Source of the DNA: Microcoleus sp036704825
GTDB taxonomy: Bacteria; Cyanobacteriota; Cyanobacteriia; Cyanobacteriales; Microcoleaceae
Length of the DNA: 64,000 nucleotides
Reading direction: 5' to 3'
Assembly (NCBI GenBank): GCA_036704825.1
Contig: JAUBSN010000021.1
Location: forward strand, 30,059 to 94,058
Below are positions 45,595 through 55,686 of the stretch, piece after piece; the first letter of the stretch is position 1; every line of letters begins with the position of its first letter. A model generated the notes under the pieces. That model ran no database searches, had not been told where the DNA came from, and saw nothing but the letters and a program-made list of their open reading frames with translations. Both the position numbers and the translations under genes were made by a program.

Positions 45595-46503
45595 TTAACT
45601 CTGCTCTTGCTTTGACTCAGTAGATTTAGCTGCCTCTGTATTCTGCTTTTTTAACCGTGTCTCATCTGGTTTTTGGATTTGTTTGAGATGAATCTCATTC
45701 ACCCGATCGATCAAGTTTTCTATTGCCATTTTTGCCATTTGTTGGTGTTGGGTTTAGTCGGCTACGTCGTAGCAACAATAAGCCGGAGTCACTCCCAAGA
45801 TAAATTTCTCCTGTTCCGCTTCTAACAATTCCACAGTCGTGTTAGCAGAAATCCAATTCTCCTGAAAAGGAAAGGAGGTAACTATACTGGCGAGTATCCA
45901 GGCGAAAGCGGGACAAATTACGGGCAGCCTCTTGAGTAGCGCTTGACCTGGTTCCAATTTGTCTACCAATACTAAAATTGGTGTGACTCCCGATAAAATA
46001 ACGGTTGCCAATTGGAAAGTATAGTAAATATTTCTCGAAGTCTCTCTAGTCTTTTTCTAGTCGCCAATCAACTCCTGGCAATATCGTAAAGCCTTTGCTC
46101 TCACCGGGGCGATCGGATTGTTATCCGAAGAATTATTCTGGTTCAACAGATAAGTATATAATTCAGCTTTTCTTCCGAACTCTAACTGATTAGCAAGATT
46201 CTTAGAGTTCTGAGCTAATTGTCTCTCGGTCAGGAACAGAAAAATAAAACTAGAGAGAAAAATAGATCCTCAGATAAAGATAAGTTGATTGTCTGGAAAA
46301 ACTCTGGTAAGGATGGATGCACCAACAAAAGCAGCTAGGGATAAATACTCAATAATTTTCAGGAAAGATCGCATTTGTGGACTTGATGAGACTGTATTGG
46401 AAATCTCGGTCTGGTTTTTAGGCGTAGAAGTAGTCATTGCTTTGTAGTAAGTTTGGCGATCGGATACAACTTTAGCATATTGGGGTTGGTACTCCACGCC
46501 CAC
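45595..46503 (-). pseudogene. DUF4231-like membrane protein gene with three in-frame stops
   Basis: Four consecutive open segments lie in one frame, separated only by TGA (46270-46272), TAG (46057-46059) and TAA (45754-45756). Read through, they give one protein of about 300 residues: a polar start (MGVEYQPQYAKVVSDRQTYY), two membrane helices (IIEYLSLAAFVGASI; IFLSSFIFLFLTERQLA), a linker (ALRYCQELIGD) and a DUF4231-type domain (TSRNIYYTFQLATVILSGVT, SFPFQENWISANTTVELLEA, EKFILGVTPAY), ending in a charged helix (NLIDRVNEIHLKQIQ). DUF4231 proteins are membrane proteins often associated with effector or conflict domains. Probably a pseudogene; no frameshift is needed. Confidence 0.75.
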
Positions 46504-46707
46504 CTAAACAGCGAGGGTAAACGAGGAGGAGAGAACAGTCTAAGCGTTATCTAGTGTCTTTGCGTAAGTTCTGTATTAAGAAACTTATATAAATTTTAAG
46601 CTTAGTTGCAAAACTGAAGGGATTGTCACTCTACAAAGAGCGAGAGTGGTAACTTTGATGACAAGATGTCAGTTTTTTAGATTCAAAGTTATCTAGGATA
46701 AGAAAAT

Positions 46708-46884
46708 ATGTACGACAAACGTCCAGATCGAGATTTGGCGACTGCTGCTGTGACTGCGGCTTTGGGAGCTGGGGTTGTCACCTCTTTTGCAGTCAGCCGA
46801 GGGCAAAATCCATTTTTGGCATTAGGAATTACGGTTTTTGCAGCGGGAGTAGCTTTAATTTGCGATCGGTTCGGCTTAATTTAA
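46708..46884 (+). CDS. Small two-helix membrane protein
   Basis: 58 residues, MYDKRPDRDLATAAVTAALG followed by two hydrophobic stretches (AALGAGVVTSFAVS and LALGITVFAAGVALI) joined by a short RGQNPF turn. AGGATAAG precedes the ATG by a few bases, and an intrinsic terminator follows 37 bases after the stop, which supports a real, separately expressed gene. Function unknown. Confidence 0.7.
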   Translation: MYDKRPDRDLATAAVTAALGAGVVTSFAVSRGQNPFLALGITVFAAGVALICDRFGLI

Positions 46885-46920
46885 GCGATGTCGATTTTTT
46901 AATATAAAGTCAACTTATCA

Positions 46921-46968
46921 AAAAATCCCCGTTTTATTTGCAAGTAGCAAGGGTGGGGATTTTTATTG
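46921..46968 (+). terminator. Intrinsic terminator after the small membrane protein
   Basis: AAAAATCCCC (46921) pairs with GGGGATTTTT (46955) and ends in a T-rich run. The remaining gap to 47403 has no gene; I see only AT-rich stretches that may hold the promoter of the next gene. Confidence 0.75.
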
Positions 46969-47403
46969 GCTCGTTTTTCGTTCCATCGGCGGTATTTTCC
47001 GAGACGCACTCGCAACATGAAAAAACCGCGTTTATTAACAAAAAACCTGCGCTTTCAGGCTCTTTCCCAGACAGCAAATTAAGGTAATGACAGCCTGGGG
47101 GCCAGTCTTGTGGTAATTTCAGCGGCAGCCAGATAAAATATTAGCCAGCACTACCCCAGAACTTCTCGTCTTTTGACCTCAAAGGCTAAGGCTATGCCTG
47201 CAAAGTTTTTTCCTAACACTCGCGTCTCTGTAAAGCGCGATGCTATCTTAGTTGTTACCTGTATTTATTGTTGAAGGTAAATTTTTTCCAAAACGGGTGC
47301 TTCGCGCAAACAGGTAAAACTTAGCCTTAATAAATCCTTAGCAACCCACAGCTCAGCTTGAGTTTGCTCTTACACCCCACCCACAATTTCACAGTAAAAA
47401 GTT

Positions 47404-48981
47404 ATGGAATCCCTTGCCTACCTAGAACTGGCTCTTGTTTGCGAGGCACCAGCCGAGTCGAAAATTTTTGATGAGCCCAAGCGGCAAAACCTATCCAGTC
47501 AGACTTATCTCCGTTTGCTGTCTCTGGCTTTGATGCTGTCGGTTTTGAGTGCAGCCGGTGCGGCTTTTGCTCAAATAGATCCGGTTTATCCCGATGTGCG
47601 AGCGGTTCAAGACAGGTTGCGGGAGCTCGGCTATTTTCCCAGATATTCCACAGGTCAACTCGGCCCGGTTACTAGACAAGCTCTGACTAATTTTCAGCGA
47701 GACTATCAACTGTCGCTGACTGGCAGGCCCGATCGAGCTACTGTGAGCGCACTCAACATTTTTGCCGGGGAGGACCATCGACCTTTTAAAACTATTTATA
47801 CCAATTATCGGGAACTGGGTTTTGGAGACGCGGGTGCAGATGTTTCGGCTCTCCAGCGCAGGTTGAAGCAGCTAGGCTACTTCAGCGCGCATCCCACAGG
47901 GAATTTTCGCGAAGTTACTCAAAATGCGGTTAGATACTTCCAGCGAATTAATCGACTGCGGGTGACTGGAGTTGCCGACAGGCAAACATTAGCTTTACTG
48001 TTTGGTTCCACCCGGCCTGTTCCCTCCGTTACCCTTCCGGGGGATATTTCGGGAAATGGCGGTTGCAAGGGGCTGCGGTTCGGGGACAGAGGGGCGACTG
48101 TAGACTTGATCCAGCGGCAGTTAAAAGCTTTGGGCTATTTTGAAGGTAGCGTTGACGGCAAGTTTCGCGAACGCACTCTCTACGCTGTGACTCGTTTTCA
48201 GCAAGATTACAATTTGGTTTCTGACGGCTGCGCTGACACGGCTACTTTGACTGCTATTGATTTCCAGATGAGGCAAGCTGAAATTACCTCATGGGCTGAG
48301 GAAGATGACCCACAGAGTAATGCCGAAGATTTTCTGGAGTTGGGCGATAGAGGCCGACAAGTAGAATTTGTGCAGCGGAGGCTGCAAGAATTGGGTTATT
48401 ACAGGAGCCAGATTCACGGTTGGTTCGATCGACCAACTCAGGCAGCTTTGATCCGCTTTCAGAGGGATAGCGGGCTGTTCGGGACTGGAAGGGTCGATCG
48501 CAGCACTCGATCGGCTTTGCGGCAAGGCAACAGGCAGGCCTCCGCGCCTGTGGCGCAAATCGCTGCTGGTCTGCGACGGGGCGATACTGGGTCTGCTGTC
48601 CGACAGCTTCAGTCTGCGCTCAGAAGTCTGGGCAAAAACCCCGGTCCGGTAAACGGAGTATTTGGAGCCGAGACCGAGTTTGCGGTGCTGTCGTTTCAGC
48701 AGGAACGCAATTTGTCACCGGCGACGGGTATTGCCACTCCGGCGACTTTGGCTGCGCTCCAAAACGGATTACCTCGGCGGGTAGCTGTTCCTGCTGTTCC
48801 TATTAGCAGCAGGTTCAACTCTCGATCGAGCATTCAGCAATGACAAAGGCGGCTGCAAGACCTCGGCTTTTACACAGGCTCGATCGGCGGAGTTTTCGAT
48901 GGTTCGACGAGAGACGCCCTCGATAGAGCTCAGCGCAGTTACGGGGTCAGCAGAGACGATTTGTTGAGCCAAACTTTTTAG
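47404..48981 (+). CDS. Secreted multi-domain peptidoglycan-binding protein, last domain behind an in-frame stop
   Basis: The first stop (TGA 48841-48843) gives 479 residues. A 35-residue polar leader precedes a signal peptide (LLSLALMLSVLSAAGAAFA), then five PG_binding_1 domains, each opening like VRAVQDRLRELGYFP, VSALQRRLKQLGYFS, VDLIQRQLKALGYFE, VEFVQRRLQELGYYR and VRQLQSALRSLGKNP. After the TGA the same frame continues with QRRLQDLGFYTGSIGGVFDG and STRDALDRAQRSYG to a TAG at 48979, a complete sixth domain. The TGA falls where the other domains have V, I or L. The protein would be exported and bind wall glycan; no catalytic domain is attached. Loss of the sixth domain may be harmless. Confidence 0.85.
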
Positions 48982-49014
48982 CCCCGGGCTTGCGGATGCT
49001 ACATCAAAGAAATC

Positions 49015-49076
49015 GGGTTTCTCGTTTCCGACTCATTCCTGAAATGATGTATTTTTCTTAAGAAACCCGGTTTCTG
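49015..49076. repeat. Paired AGAAACCCGGTTTCT-type palindromes
   Basis: GAAATCGGGTTTC and AGAAACCCGGTTTCT flank a TTCCTGAAATGATG core; same family as 4149-4306. Confidence 0.65.
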
Positions 49077-49158
49077 CCTAACTGCGATCGCACTTGGGCT
49101 ACCGATTTTTGTTAAAACTTGTAACAATCCGTACTTAAAATGCGAAAATAGTGTACTG

Positions 49159-49686
49159 TCACTCGATTGAATCCGGGGCGCTGCTGCCGTTCTGGGCGAT
49201 CGACCTCGGACAAGACCAATTGCTGGAAACCAAAGACGGCCATCCCATCCGCAAAGCTTCGTGGCACACAGTATGAATGGTTAGCTGGCAGTCTAGCAGG
49301 TGCAACCCAGACTTTTCAGCTTGCTTCATGCCAATTTTCAAAATCGAATCGTTGTTAAATTCGATCGTTCTGTTGCACTGAACGCAGACTAGGTGGTGGT
49401 GGTGATGCGGGTAAGGCTGGTTTATTTCATAGTGTTTGTGACCTTCTGCTAGTTCGAGTTCGCGGAGCAGGCTCATCCTTGCCATCAACTTTAAAGTTCG
49501 GTAAATGGTGGACAAGCTAATGTTTTCTCCGCGATTTTTTAACAAAGTGTACAAATCCTCCGCACTCAGGTGATTGCCTTTGGGGAGGTTCTGAAACACG
49601 TGCAAGATGGTTTCCCGTTGGGGAGTCATCCGCCAGCCTTTGTCATTGAGTTCGGATTTGAATGAGGACGCGGTGTAAAGTGCCAT
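49159..49686 (-). CDS. fur: Ferric uptake regulator (Fur family, FurA-like)
   Basis: 175 residues. Winged helix: GWRMTPQRETILHVFQNLPK, then LSAEDLYTLLKNRGENISLS and TIYRTLKLM (recognition helix). Metal region: YEINQPYPHHHHHLVCVQC with C101-x2-C104, followed by CQLTIHTVCHE near 152. It fits the main cyanobacterial Fur rather than Zur or PerR because of NDSILKIG and the His run, though the second CxxC of FurA is reduced to one Cys and the C-terminus is longer (about 20 extra residues). It represses iron uptake genes when iron-loaded. Monocistronic. Confidence 0.88.
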   Translation of the reverse strand: MALYTASSFKSELNDKGWRMTPQRETILHVFQNLPKGNHLSAEDLYTLLKNRGENISLSTIYRTLKLMARMSLLRELELAEGHKHYEINQPYPHHHHHLVCVQCNRTIEFNNDSILKIGMKQAEKSGLHLLDCQLTIHTVCHEALRMGWPSLVSSNWSCPRSIAQNGSSAPDSIE

Positions 49687-49831
49687 AGTGACCCTCTCAA
49701 GAAAGTCTGCCTATTGACAATAATACACAACGATCGAGATATTTTGCAAATATCGCAGCTTATTGAAAAAAGATTGAGGAAAAAATTTGGTTTTTGATAT
49801 TTTTTGACTTTTAACAAGCTTTAGGACTGAA

Positions 49832-49950
49832 AGCATCCAGGATACAAGCCACCGGATTCATCCTTGCAGAAATAAAAAACCTGTATCCGATGAAACTTGC
49901 CCCCTGAATTTAGGCGTGGGGTTAATGCTTCAATTCTAAAATCTAAAATC
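49832..49950 (-). repeat. Two-copy dispersed hairpin element, copy 2
   Basis: Inverted copy of 6670-6800, with the same GGATACAGGTTTTTTATTTC, GGATGAATCCGG and GAATTGAAGCATT blocks and complementary ends (GGATACAAG/CTTGTATCC type). It lies in the fur-sigC gap about 145 bases upstream of fur; the rest of that 405-base gap has no gene. Confidence 0.7.
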
Positions 49951-50091
49951 GCGCAATCGATTGACTTGCTGCAGAGGACAGAGAAGTTGTTTAGAAGTAA
50001 ATATTGTTACTTCTGCCGAATGCCTCATGCCTTCTGCACAAGTGCCAAATGCCTTGCTCCCTGATTAATCGCGCTGACTGACCTGCCAAAT

Positions 50092-51357
50092 TTAAGTCAG
50101 AGACTCCAGATAGTCGCGGACGCGGTTGCGGCGCTTGGGTTGGCGGAGTTTTTGCAAGGCTTTGGCTTCTATTTGGCGGACTCGCTCGCGGGACAAGTCG
50201 AGGGCACGACCGATTTCTGCCAGCGAGTAGGGGTGTCCGTCGCCCAAACCAAAGCGCATCAGAATTACATCTCGCTCGCGGCTGGTCAAATCTGCCAGCA
50301 GTTGCTGCAAGTCGCGGTGCAAAGCTTCTCGCATCAGCATTTCTTCTGGGGAGATGCTGTCGGTTTCGAGCAAATCGCCCAACTCTGTATCTTTTTCGTT
50401 GCCTACTTTAGTTTCCAGAGAAACAGAACGGGGGACTCGGAGCAAAACTTCTCGGACTTGGGAGGCAGTCATGTCCAACTCGACAGCGATATCTTCGATC
50501 GTAGCTGTCCGACCTTTTTCTTGAGAAATTTTGCGCTGGGCTTTTTTGATTTTGTTAAGTTTTTCGGTGATGTGGACGGGGAGGCGAATGGTGCGGCTTT
50601 GAGTGGCGATAGCCCGCGTAATTCCCTGCCGAATCCACCAGTAGGCATAGGTGCTAAACCGATAGCCCCGGGTCGGGTCAAATTTTTCTACAGCTCGCTC
50701 CAATCCGAGAGTACCTTCTTGTATTAAGTCGAGCAATTCTAAACCGCGATTTTGATATTTTTTCGCCACCGAAACCACCAGGCGCAGGTTCGCCTTAATC
50801 ATGTGGTCTTTAGCTTCGACGCCTTCAGCTTGAATTCTTTCGATCGTCTCGACCGTCATCTCGGCTAACTCGGCCCACTGGCGCTTGCCTTCGGACATAA
50901 TTCGCTTGAGTTCTGGCACGTCAACGACACCGGCGGTTAATGCCCAGCGTTCCAGGGAAGGTTTATGTCCCAACTGTGCCGCTAACTGATCGCGCACTTC
51001 AATTAAATGCACGAAGCGCCCAATTAGCCCTTCTTCCTGGGAGGCGACGGTGTTGCGTAATTCCAGCAATTTGATATAGCGCTGAACTTTTTGAGCTTCC
51101 GAGACTTCTTCGTCTCTACCCAAGAGACGAACCCGACCTATTTCCTGGAGGTACAGGCGCACTAGATCTGTAGTGCGGCGGCTGGCATTTTTTTGCAATT
51201 TGGCTGCTGGGTCTGCATCTTCTGTCTCTGCTGGGTCTTGGTCGAGCAGTTCGTCTCCAGCTTCTTCAGCATCTTCATCCAACACATCACCTTGCAAGGG
51301 ATTGACTCGCAGTTGTTCGTCGAATTCAGCTTCAGCGTAAAAAGAGGTGGCTGGCAT
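50092..51357 (-). CDS. sigC: RNA polymerase sigma factor, group 2, SigC-like
   Basis: 421 residues. Region 1.2 (DLVRLYLQEIGRVRLL), non-conserved linker, region 2 (ANLRLVVSVAKKYQNRGLEL; EKFDPTRGYRFSTYAYWWIR), region 3 (HITEKLNKIKKAQRKIS) and region 4 with the helix-turn-helix (YSLAEIGRALDLSRERVRQI). The start MPATSFYAEAEFD and the acidic N-terminus match cyanobacterial SigC rather than SigA, which has a basic N-terminus and a different region 1. Group 2 sigma factors direct stress and carbon/nitrogen responses and are not essential. The gene is isolated. Confidence 0.88.
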   Translation of the reverse strand: MPATSFYAEAEFDEQLRVNPLQGDVLDEDAEEAGDELLDQDPAETEDADPAAKLQKNASRRTTDLVRLYLQEIGRVRLLGRDEEVSEAQKVQRYIKLLELRNTVASQEEGLIGRFVHLIEVRDQLAAQLGHKPSLERWALTAGVVDVPELKRIMSEGKRQWAELAEMTVETIERIQAEGVEAKDHMIKANLRLVVSVAKKYQNRGLELLDLIQEGTLGLERAVEKFDPTRGYRFSTYAYWWIRQGITRAIATQSRTIRLPVHITEKLNKIKKAQRKISQEKGRTATIEDIAVELDMTASQVREVLLRVPRSVSLETKVGNEKDTELGDLLETDSISPEEMLMREALHRDLQQLLADLTSRERDVILMRFGLGDGHPYSLAEIGRALDLSRERVRQIEAKALQKLRQPKRRNRVRDYLESLT

Positions 51358-52154
51358 AGTGATTTTCTCAGTTGCTCCGGGTGAAAAGATGCTACGCTTA
51401 GCGGTTATTTATAATTAAGATGCCCATTTTGTTAAGACGAAGCATCACCGCTTTGTGTTTCTTTACTAACTTTCCTGACTTTTCTGCTGTTGTTCGATCG
51501 AACTTTTGCTGCCCCACTTGTTTTACCAAGATTCTGGAAAACGCTAAGAACTTTCTGATGTAACAGGTTGAAGACCCGAAAAGTATGTTGTACTTCTTTG
51601 TTTATGTAGCTAGTGTAGATAGTGACTGGCTAGAAACAAGTGACGTTAGTCAGAAGTTAAGTTAATCTTCATCACCGATAAGCTGGTTCCCGATCACTTC
51701 GGAAAATTAGCCATTTTTTTAATAAAACTTTATATAACTCGGCGCTCTCAATTAAATCCCCCGCAGTTGGACGGCAGTTTAATCCTTACAGAATATCAGC
51801 TTCAGAGTTTGTAAAGTCCGCAGTACCGAATTAGCGGCTGACGCAAAAACCGGGTTTCTCGATGTCTTTTGCGTAAGTCATGAGTTTGAGGGGGCGATCC
51901 ACCGATAATTGTTTTGTTATTTGCTGCTGCTTCCCGGTTAACATCACGTCCAGAACACCAGCATCAGAAACGGGGTCTTTTGCACCATGTCTGCACAGAA
52001 AGGGCAGGTTTTTCGTTGCTGTTGACTATATCGGGTCTTAAAGTCCTGGACGCATGGGTGCGTCGAAACCGGGTTTTTTAACCAAAAAAGTTGATGAAAG
52101 CCCTAAATCTCTGTTAAAAAACCCAGTTTCTTTGTGGGCGAGTGGCTAAATCCT
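51358..52154. other. Non-coding gap upstream of sigC
   Basis: About 800 bases. It holds AAACCGGGTTT-type palindromes near 51848 and 52069-52130, a solitary GCGTAAGTC end (cf. the IS630 relic) near 51870, and AT-rich DNA where the sigC promoter should lie. No gene is seen. Confidence 0.4.
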
Positions 52155-52343
52155 ATATTATTGGACTTTGGACAAAGAGGCAACTACTTCGCGATACCTA
52201 ATCGCGAAATAAAGTAGCGGGTTAAATACTATCAGGAGCATTCTCAATTAGCTAGCGAGAGTGGGAAAAAGATCGGAGCGCATCGCTTTCTTGTTAGGTG
52301 CGGTTGTGACCTCAACTCCGGCGAGGTAGGAGAGTCCAGCAGT

Positions 52344-52775
52344 TTAGTAAGAGCGGTCCGATCGATCGCGTTTTTCTGGTATAATCTCTGTCTCGCCATC
52401 ATAATATAAGTCAAGCAGACTGCTGGCCAAAGAATTAATTGTGCGCTCGAGTTCATCAATTTGAGTGCGTCTGGCTACCTGGATTACTGCTGTGATATGT
52501 TCTGGGCTACCAGCCCGTCCTAAATGTTTATACTTACTCTTTTTTTGGCGATCGGTTGCTTGCTAAAAAATCGCCTCCGTCGCTTGAAGCTTATAATACC
52601 AATAAACTTTTTGTCTTTGTCGCACCTGATAACGAGCCACATAGCAACCGTTGGGCGCTACTTTACCTTCATCGAAAATTTGTTGAATTTTTACTTTTAA
52701 AGCAGCAATAGTAGCAGCTAAACGCTCAGCTCTTTTAGTTAAATCGGGAGGAAGCTTTGACTGGTGGCGATTCAT
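52344..52775 (-). pseudogene. IS accessory gene (DUF6788-like) with in-frame stop
   Basis: The first segment (52563-52775) reads MNRHQSKLPPDLTKRAERLA ... VAPNGCYVARYQVRQRQKVY and ends at TAG (52563-52565) after ATEAIF. The same frame continues QATDRQKKSKYKHLGRAGSP, then a helical tail to TAA at 52344. The total is about 143 residues, rich in basic residues; such small proteins accompany DDE transposases of filamentous cyanobacteria, on the opposite strand here. Probable role in element control; now broken. Confidence 0.65.
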
Positions 52776-52868
52776 AGTTGGTTGGTATTGCCAGAGAGAT
52801 GTCCTAATTAAATGCTAAAATACTTCGCGATTTTTTTTTGCGAAAGTTCTCGGATTTACTAATTTTTT

Positions 52869-54344
52869 ATGCCAACTTTACCCTGTGAAAACCCCCTCGC
52901 CGAATTGGTGCAATTTCGCCAAGATATTTACACTATGTTTCCGGCGGGTCGTGATAGTTTGATGGACTTACTAGATGCGCTATCGGGGAATACGACAGCT
53001 CAATCTCCCGTAGCCGACATGCGAACACCCGTCGTTTCGCCGGGGTTATAGCGCTTTATACAAAGCTATTGTACAATTGTGTGAGCCCTGAAGTGCAGCA
53101 GGTGCAGCGATCGCTACCAGAAAGTTACTGCAACAGTCATTGCTTAAAGCAGTCGCGCCACTAATTCCTGCACCGCACAGCCGCAAGTTTCATTTACTTG
53201 GCTTGGACACTACTCCCATGCCGCGCCCCGAAAGCTAAAACCTTAGCCGACCGCACGTACATCCATCAACCCCATACCGTTAAAGGCAATAAACCAATCA
53301 ATATCGGGCATCTGTATTCTCTTTTATCATTTTTACCCGAACCACAAGGAATTCAAAATATCCCTTGGTCAATACCTTTAAGCCAACAACGGGTGGCATC
53401 GGGCAGCAACAGCATTGCAGTCGGTTTGGCACAAGTCATGGGTGCGCTCGATAATTGCCCGAGTTTTGGGACAGAACAATTATCTGTGCTGGTGGCTGAT
53501 AGCTATTACTCCCAACGCCAATTCCTTGATGCACTCTCAAATAAATCTAATTTAGTTTTAGTTACTAGAGCTTGTAGCAATCGAGTTTTCTCTCGTCAAC
53601 CATCAAGCAGTGAAGGGATTACTTCGAGTCGCGGGCATCGCCGTTGGTATGGAACTCGATTTGATTTAAAAGATGAAACTACTTGGCACTCGGAGGATGA
53701 AATAGCGCAGATAGCTTTCACTACTCGTCGCGGGCGTCATCTTAAATTGATCCTGAAAGGTTGGCATCAAATGTTGATGCGAGGTACAAAAGATTATCCG
53801 ATGCACCAACATCCCTTTACTTTATTGCAGGTAGTGGTCATGGATGAAACTGGTCAGCAACTGTGGCGTCCAATGTGGCTAATTGCTATTGGCCAGCGAC
53901 GAGATTAATTAACTTTACTTGATTACTATCAGGCTTACCGACAACGATTTGATATGGAGCATATGTTGCGTTTCAGCAAGCAACGTTTGTTGATGGGGTC
54001 ATTTCAAACCCCAGAAGTAGAGCATGAAGAAAACTGGGTGCAACTGACGTTACTAGCTTATATCCAATTATGGGCAGCCAGAGACGTGGCGTCGGTTCTC
54101 CCTCGTCCTTGGGAAAAATATCACCACAAAAAAACTAATTATTCTGTGACACCTAGTTTGGTTCAACGAGACTTCTACCGAATTATTCGCAGGACTGGGA
54201 CTCCAGCTATTTCTCCCAAACAAGAGTGGTTTTTCGAGTGGGCGGGCCGTAGGTAGTTTACAAGAAAAAAGAATGCGACATCCAGTGGTCAAAAAAGGTA
54301 AAAAGACTCAAAAAAGTTCGGACGCTCGACCGACTACTTCTTGA
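52869..54344 (+). pseudogene. DDE transposase, frameshifted and with in-frame stop
   Basis: The N-terminal segment (52869-53051, LAELVQFRQDIYTMFPAGRD) loses frame near 53010. A second segment (53198-53908) carries the catalytic core (LSVLVADSYYSQRQFLDAL, with the DDE Asp). TAA at 53906 interrupts it in frame, and coding continues directly (LTLLDYYQAYRQRFDMEHML, with the conserved Y-x2-R-x3-E of IS4/IS701-like enzymes). The last part shifts frame again near 54240 to a Lys-rich end (RHPVVKKGKKTQKSS). A non-functional copy. Confidence 0.85.
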
Positions 54345-54477
54345 ATTAGCCTAATTATTCATAATCTCTGCGGATTACTTCGCGTCTTGTACTCGCGAAA
54401 TAGAGTTTGTTTTGTCCAAAGTCCAAATATTACTCACAAGGGTGCGATCGGGCGCAAGTCAACTAAAATTAAAATTG

Positions 54478-55347
54478 CTAGCGCGGGTAAAGTTTCATCA
54501 GTTCTCTCACCTGTTCGGCGTGATAGGAACTGCGAGTTAAGGGAGAAGCGACAACTTGCAAGAATCCCAAAGATTCGCCAAACTTTCTCAAAGCATCAAA
54601 CTGTTCTGGAGGCACAAAGTTTTCTACGTTCAAGTGCTTTTGAGTCGGTTGCAGGTACTGTCCAACTGTTAAAATATCGCAGCCGACAGCCCGTAAGTCC
54701 TGCATCGCCTCTCGAATTTCGGCGTCTGTTTCCCCGAGTCCCACCATGATGCCGGATTTGGTGTAAACCCCTGGTGCGAGTTGGTGGCTTCGCTGCAATA
54801 GTTCCAAGCTGCGATCGTACTTTCCTTGCGGCCGCACCTTGCGGTAAAGTCGCTTTACGGTTTCGGTATTGTGGTTGAGTACCTCTGGCCCGGCTGCGAG
54901 AATGATTTCTAAAGCCTGCCAGTTGCCGCACAAGTCGGGAATCAAAACTTCTATAGTTGTATCGGGCATCGCCGATCGCACCGCTTGAATGCACTCGACA
55001 AACTGAGACGCCCCCCCATCCGGCAAATCGTCCCGGTTCACAGAAGTAATCACGACGTGGTTGAGTTTGAGCCGCTGCACAGCTTGCGCCAATCTTTCTG
55101 GTTCCGTGGGATCTAAAGGTTGGGGCTTTTTCTCAAAATCGATGTCGCAGTAAGGACAGGCGCGGGTACAAGCCGGACCCATAATCAGAAATGTGGCAGT
55201 ACCTGCGTTGAAGCATTCGCCGATGTTCGGACACGACGCCTCTTCGCAAACCGTATTCAGAGATAAATCCCGCAAAATTTCTTTGACGTTGCCGACGCGC
55301 TCCCACTGGGGGGCTTTAACTCGCAACCACTGGGGCTTAACTGTCAC
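54478..55347 (-). CDS. lipA: Lipoyl synthase
   Basis: Radical-SAM enzyme that inserts two sulfurs into octanoyl groups on carrier proteins. 289 residues. The auxiliary 4Fe-4S cluster uses C34, C39 and C45 (CEEASCPNIGEC); the radical-SAM cluster uses C60, C64 and C67 (CTRACPYC). VITSVNRDDLPDGGASQFVE and KSGIMVGLGETDAEI are further signatures. The terminal RSSYHAEQ Ser-containing motif that binds the auxiliary cluster is present. Cytosolic; monocistronic, between an IS and tRNA-Pro. Confidence 0.96.
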   Translation of the reverse strand: MTVKPQWLRVKAPQWERVGNVKEILRDLSLNTVCEEASCPNIGECFNAGTATFLIMGPACTRACPYCDIDFEKKPQPLDPTEPERLAQAVQRLKLNHVVITSVNRDDLPDGGASQFVECIQAVRSAMPDTTIEVLIPDLCGNWQALEIILAAGPEVLNHNTETVKRLYRKVRPQGKYDRSLELLQRSHQLAPGVYTKSGIMVGLGETDAEIREAMQDLRAVGCDILTVGQYLQPTQKHLNVENFVPPEQFDALRKFGESLGFLQVVASPLTRSSYHAEQVRELMKLYPR

Positions 55348-55444
55348 GCCTGTCTCCGCCTGAGTAGTGTTTTACAAATCATTATATAGGAACTTGCTCA
55401 ATTTTAACTTGAATGTGATAAGCTAAATATCTAGTGACTAAATC

Positions 55445-55518
55445 CGGGATGTAGCGCAGCTTGGTAGCGCACCTCGTTCGGGACGAGGGGGTCGCAGGTT
55501 CAAATCCTGTCATCCCGA
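55445..55518 (+). tRNA. tRNA-Pro (anticodon CGG)
   Basis: 74 bases. Acceptor CGGGATG pairs with CATCCCG, D arm GCGCAGCTTGGTAGCGC, anticodon arm CCTCG-TTCGGGA-CGAGG (anticodon CGG), T arm CAGGTTCAAATCCTG. No encoded CCA. Confidence 0.95.
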
Positions 55519-55686
55519 TTGACTTTGACTCTTCACGGGTAACGGATTTCAGATTTATCACCCTCTAGAGCATTCCATTTTCTGCTCATCCTTCGGTCAA
55601 TCCGACTCTTCTAAGTAGCTGAGTATGCCCAACACTGCTTCCATATCAGCCCAAGGTAAGCTCATCTAATTTGGTATAAATTGTAC

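Larger units (their letters stand above)
52161..54426 (+). mobile_element. Insertion sequence with TTGGACTTTGGACAAA ends
   Basis: Perfect 16-bp terminal inverted repeats TTGGACTTTGGACAAA (52161-52176 and 54411-54426) bound 2266 bp. Both flanks carry ATATTA (52155-52160, 54427-54432), a likely target duplication. Inside each end there is a further short palindrome around ACTTCGCG/CGCGAAAT. Cargo: a transposase gene on the plus strand and an accessory gene on the minus strand, both broken. Confidence 0.85.

Noticed and set aside
52869..54344. Intact transposase
   Set aside because: At least two frameshifts and an in-frame stop are needed to read the whole protein.
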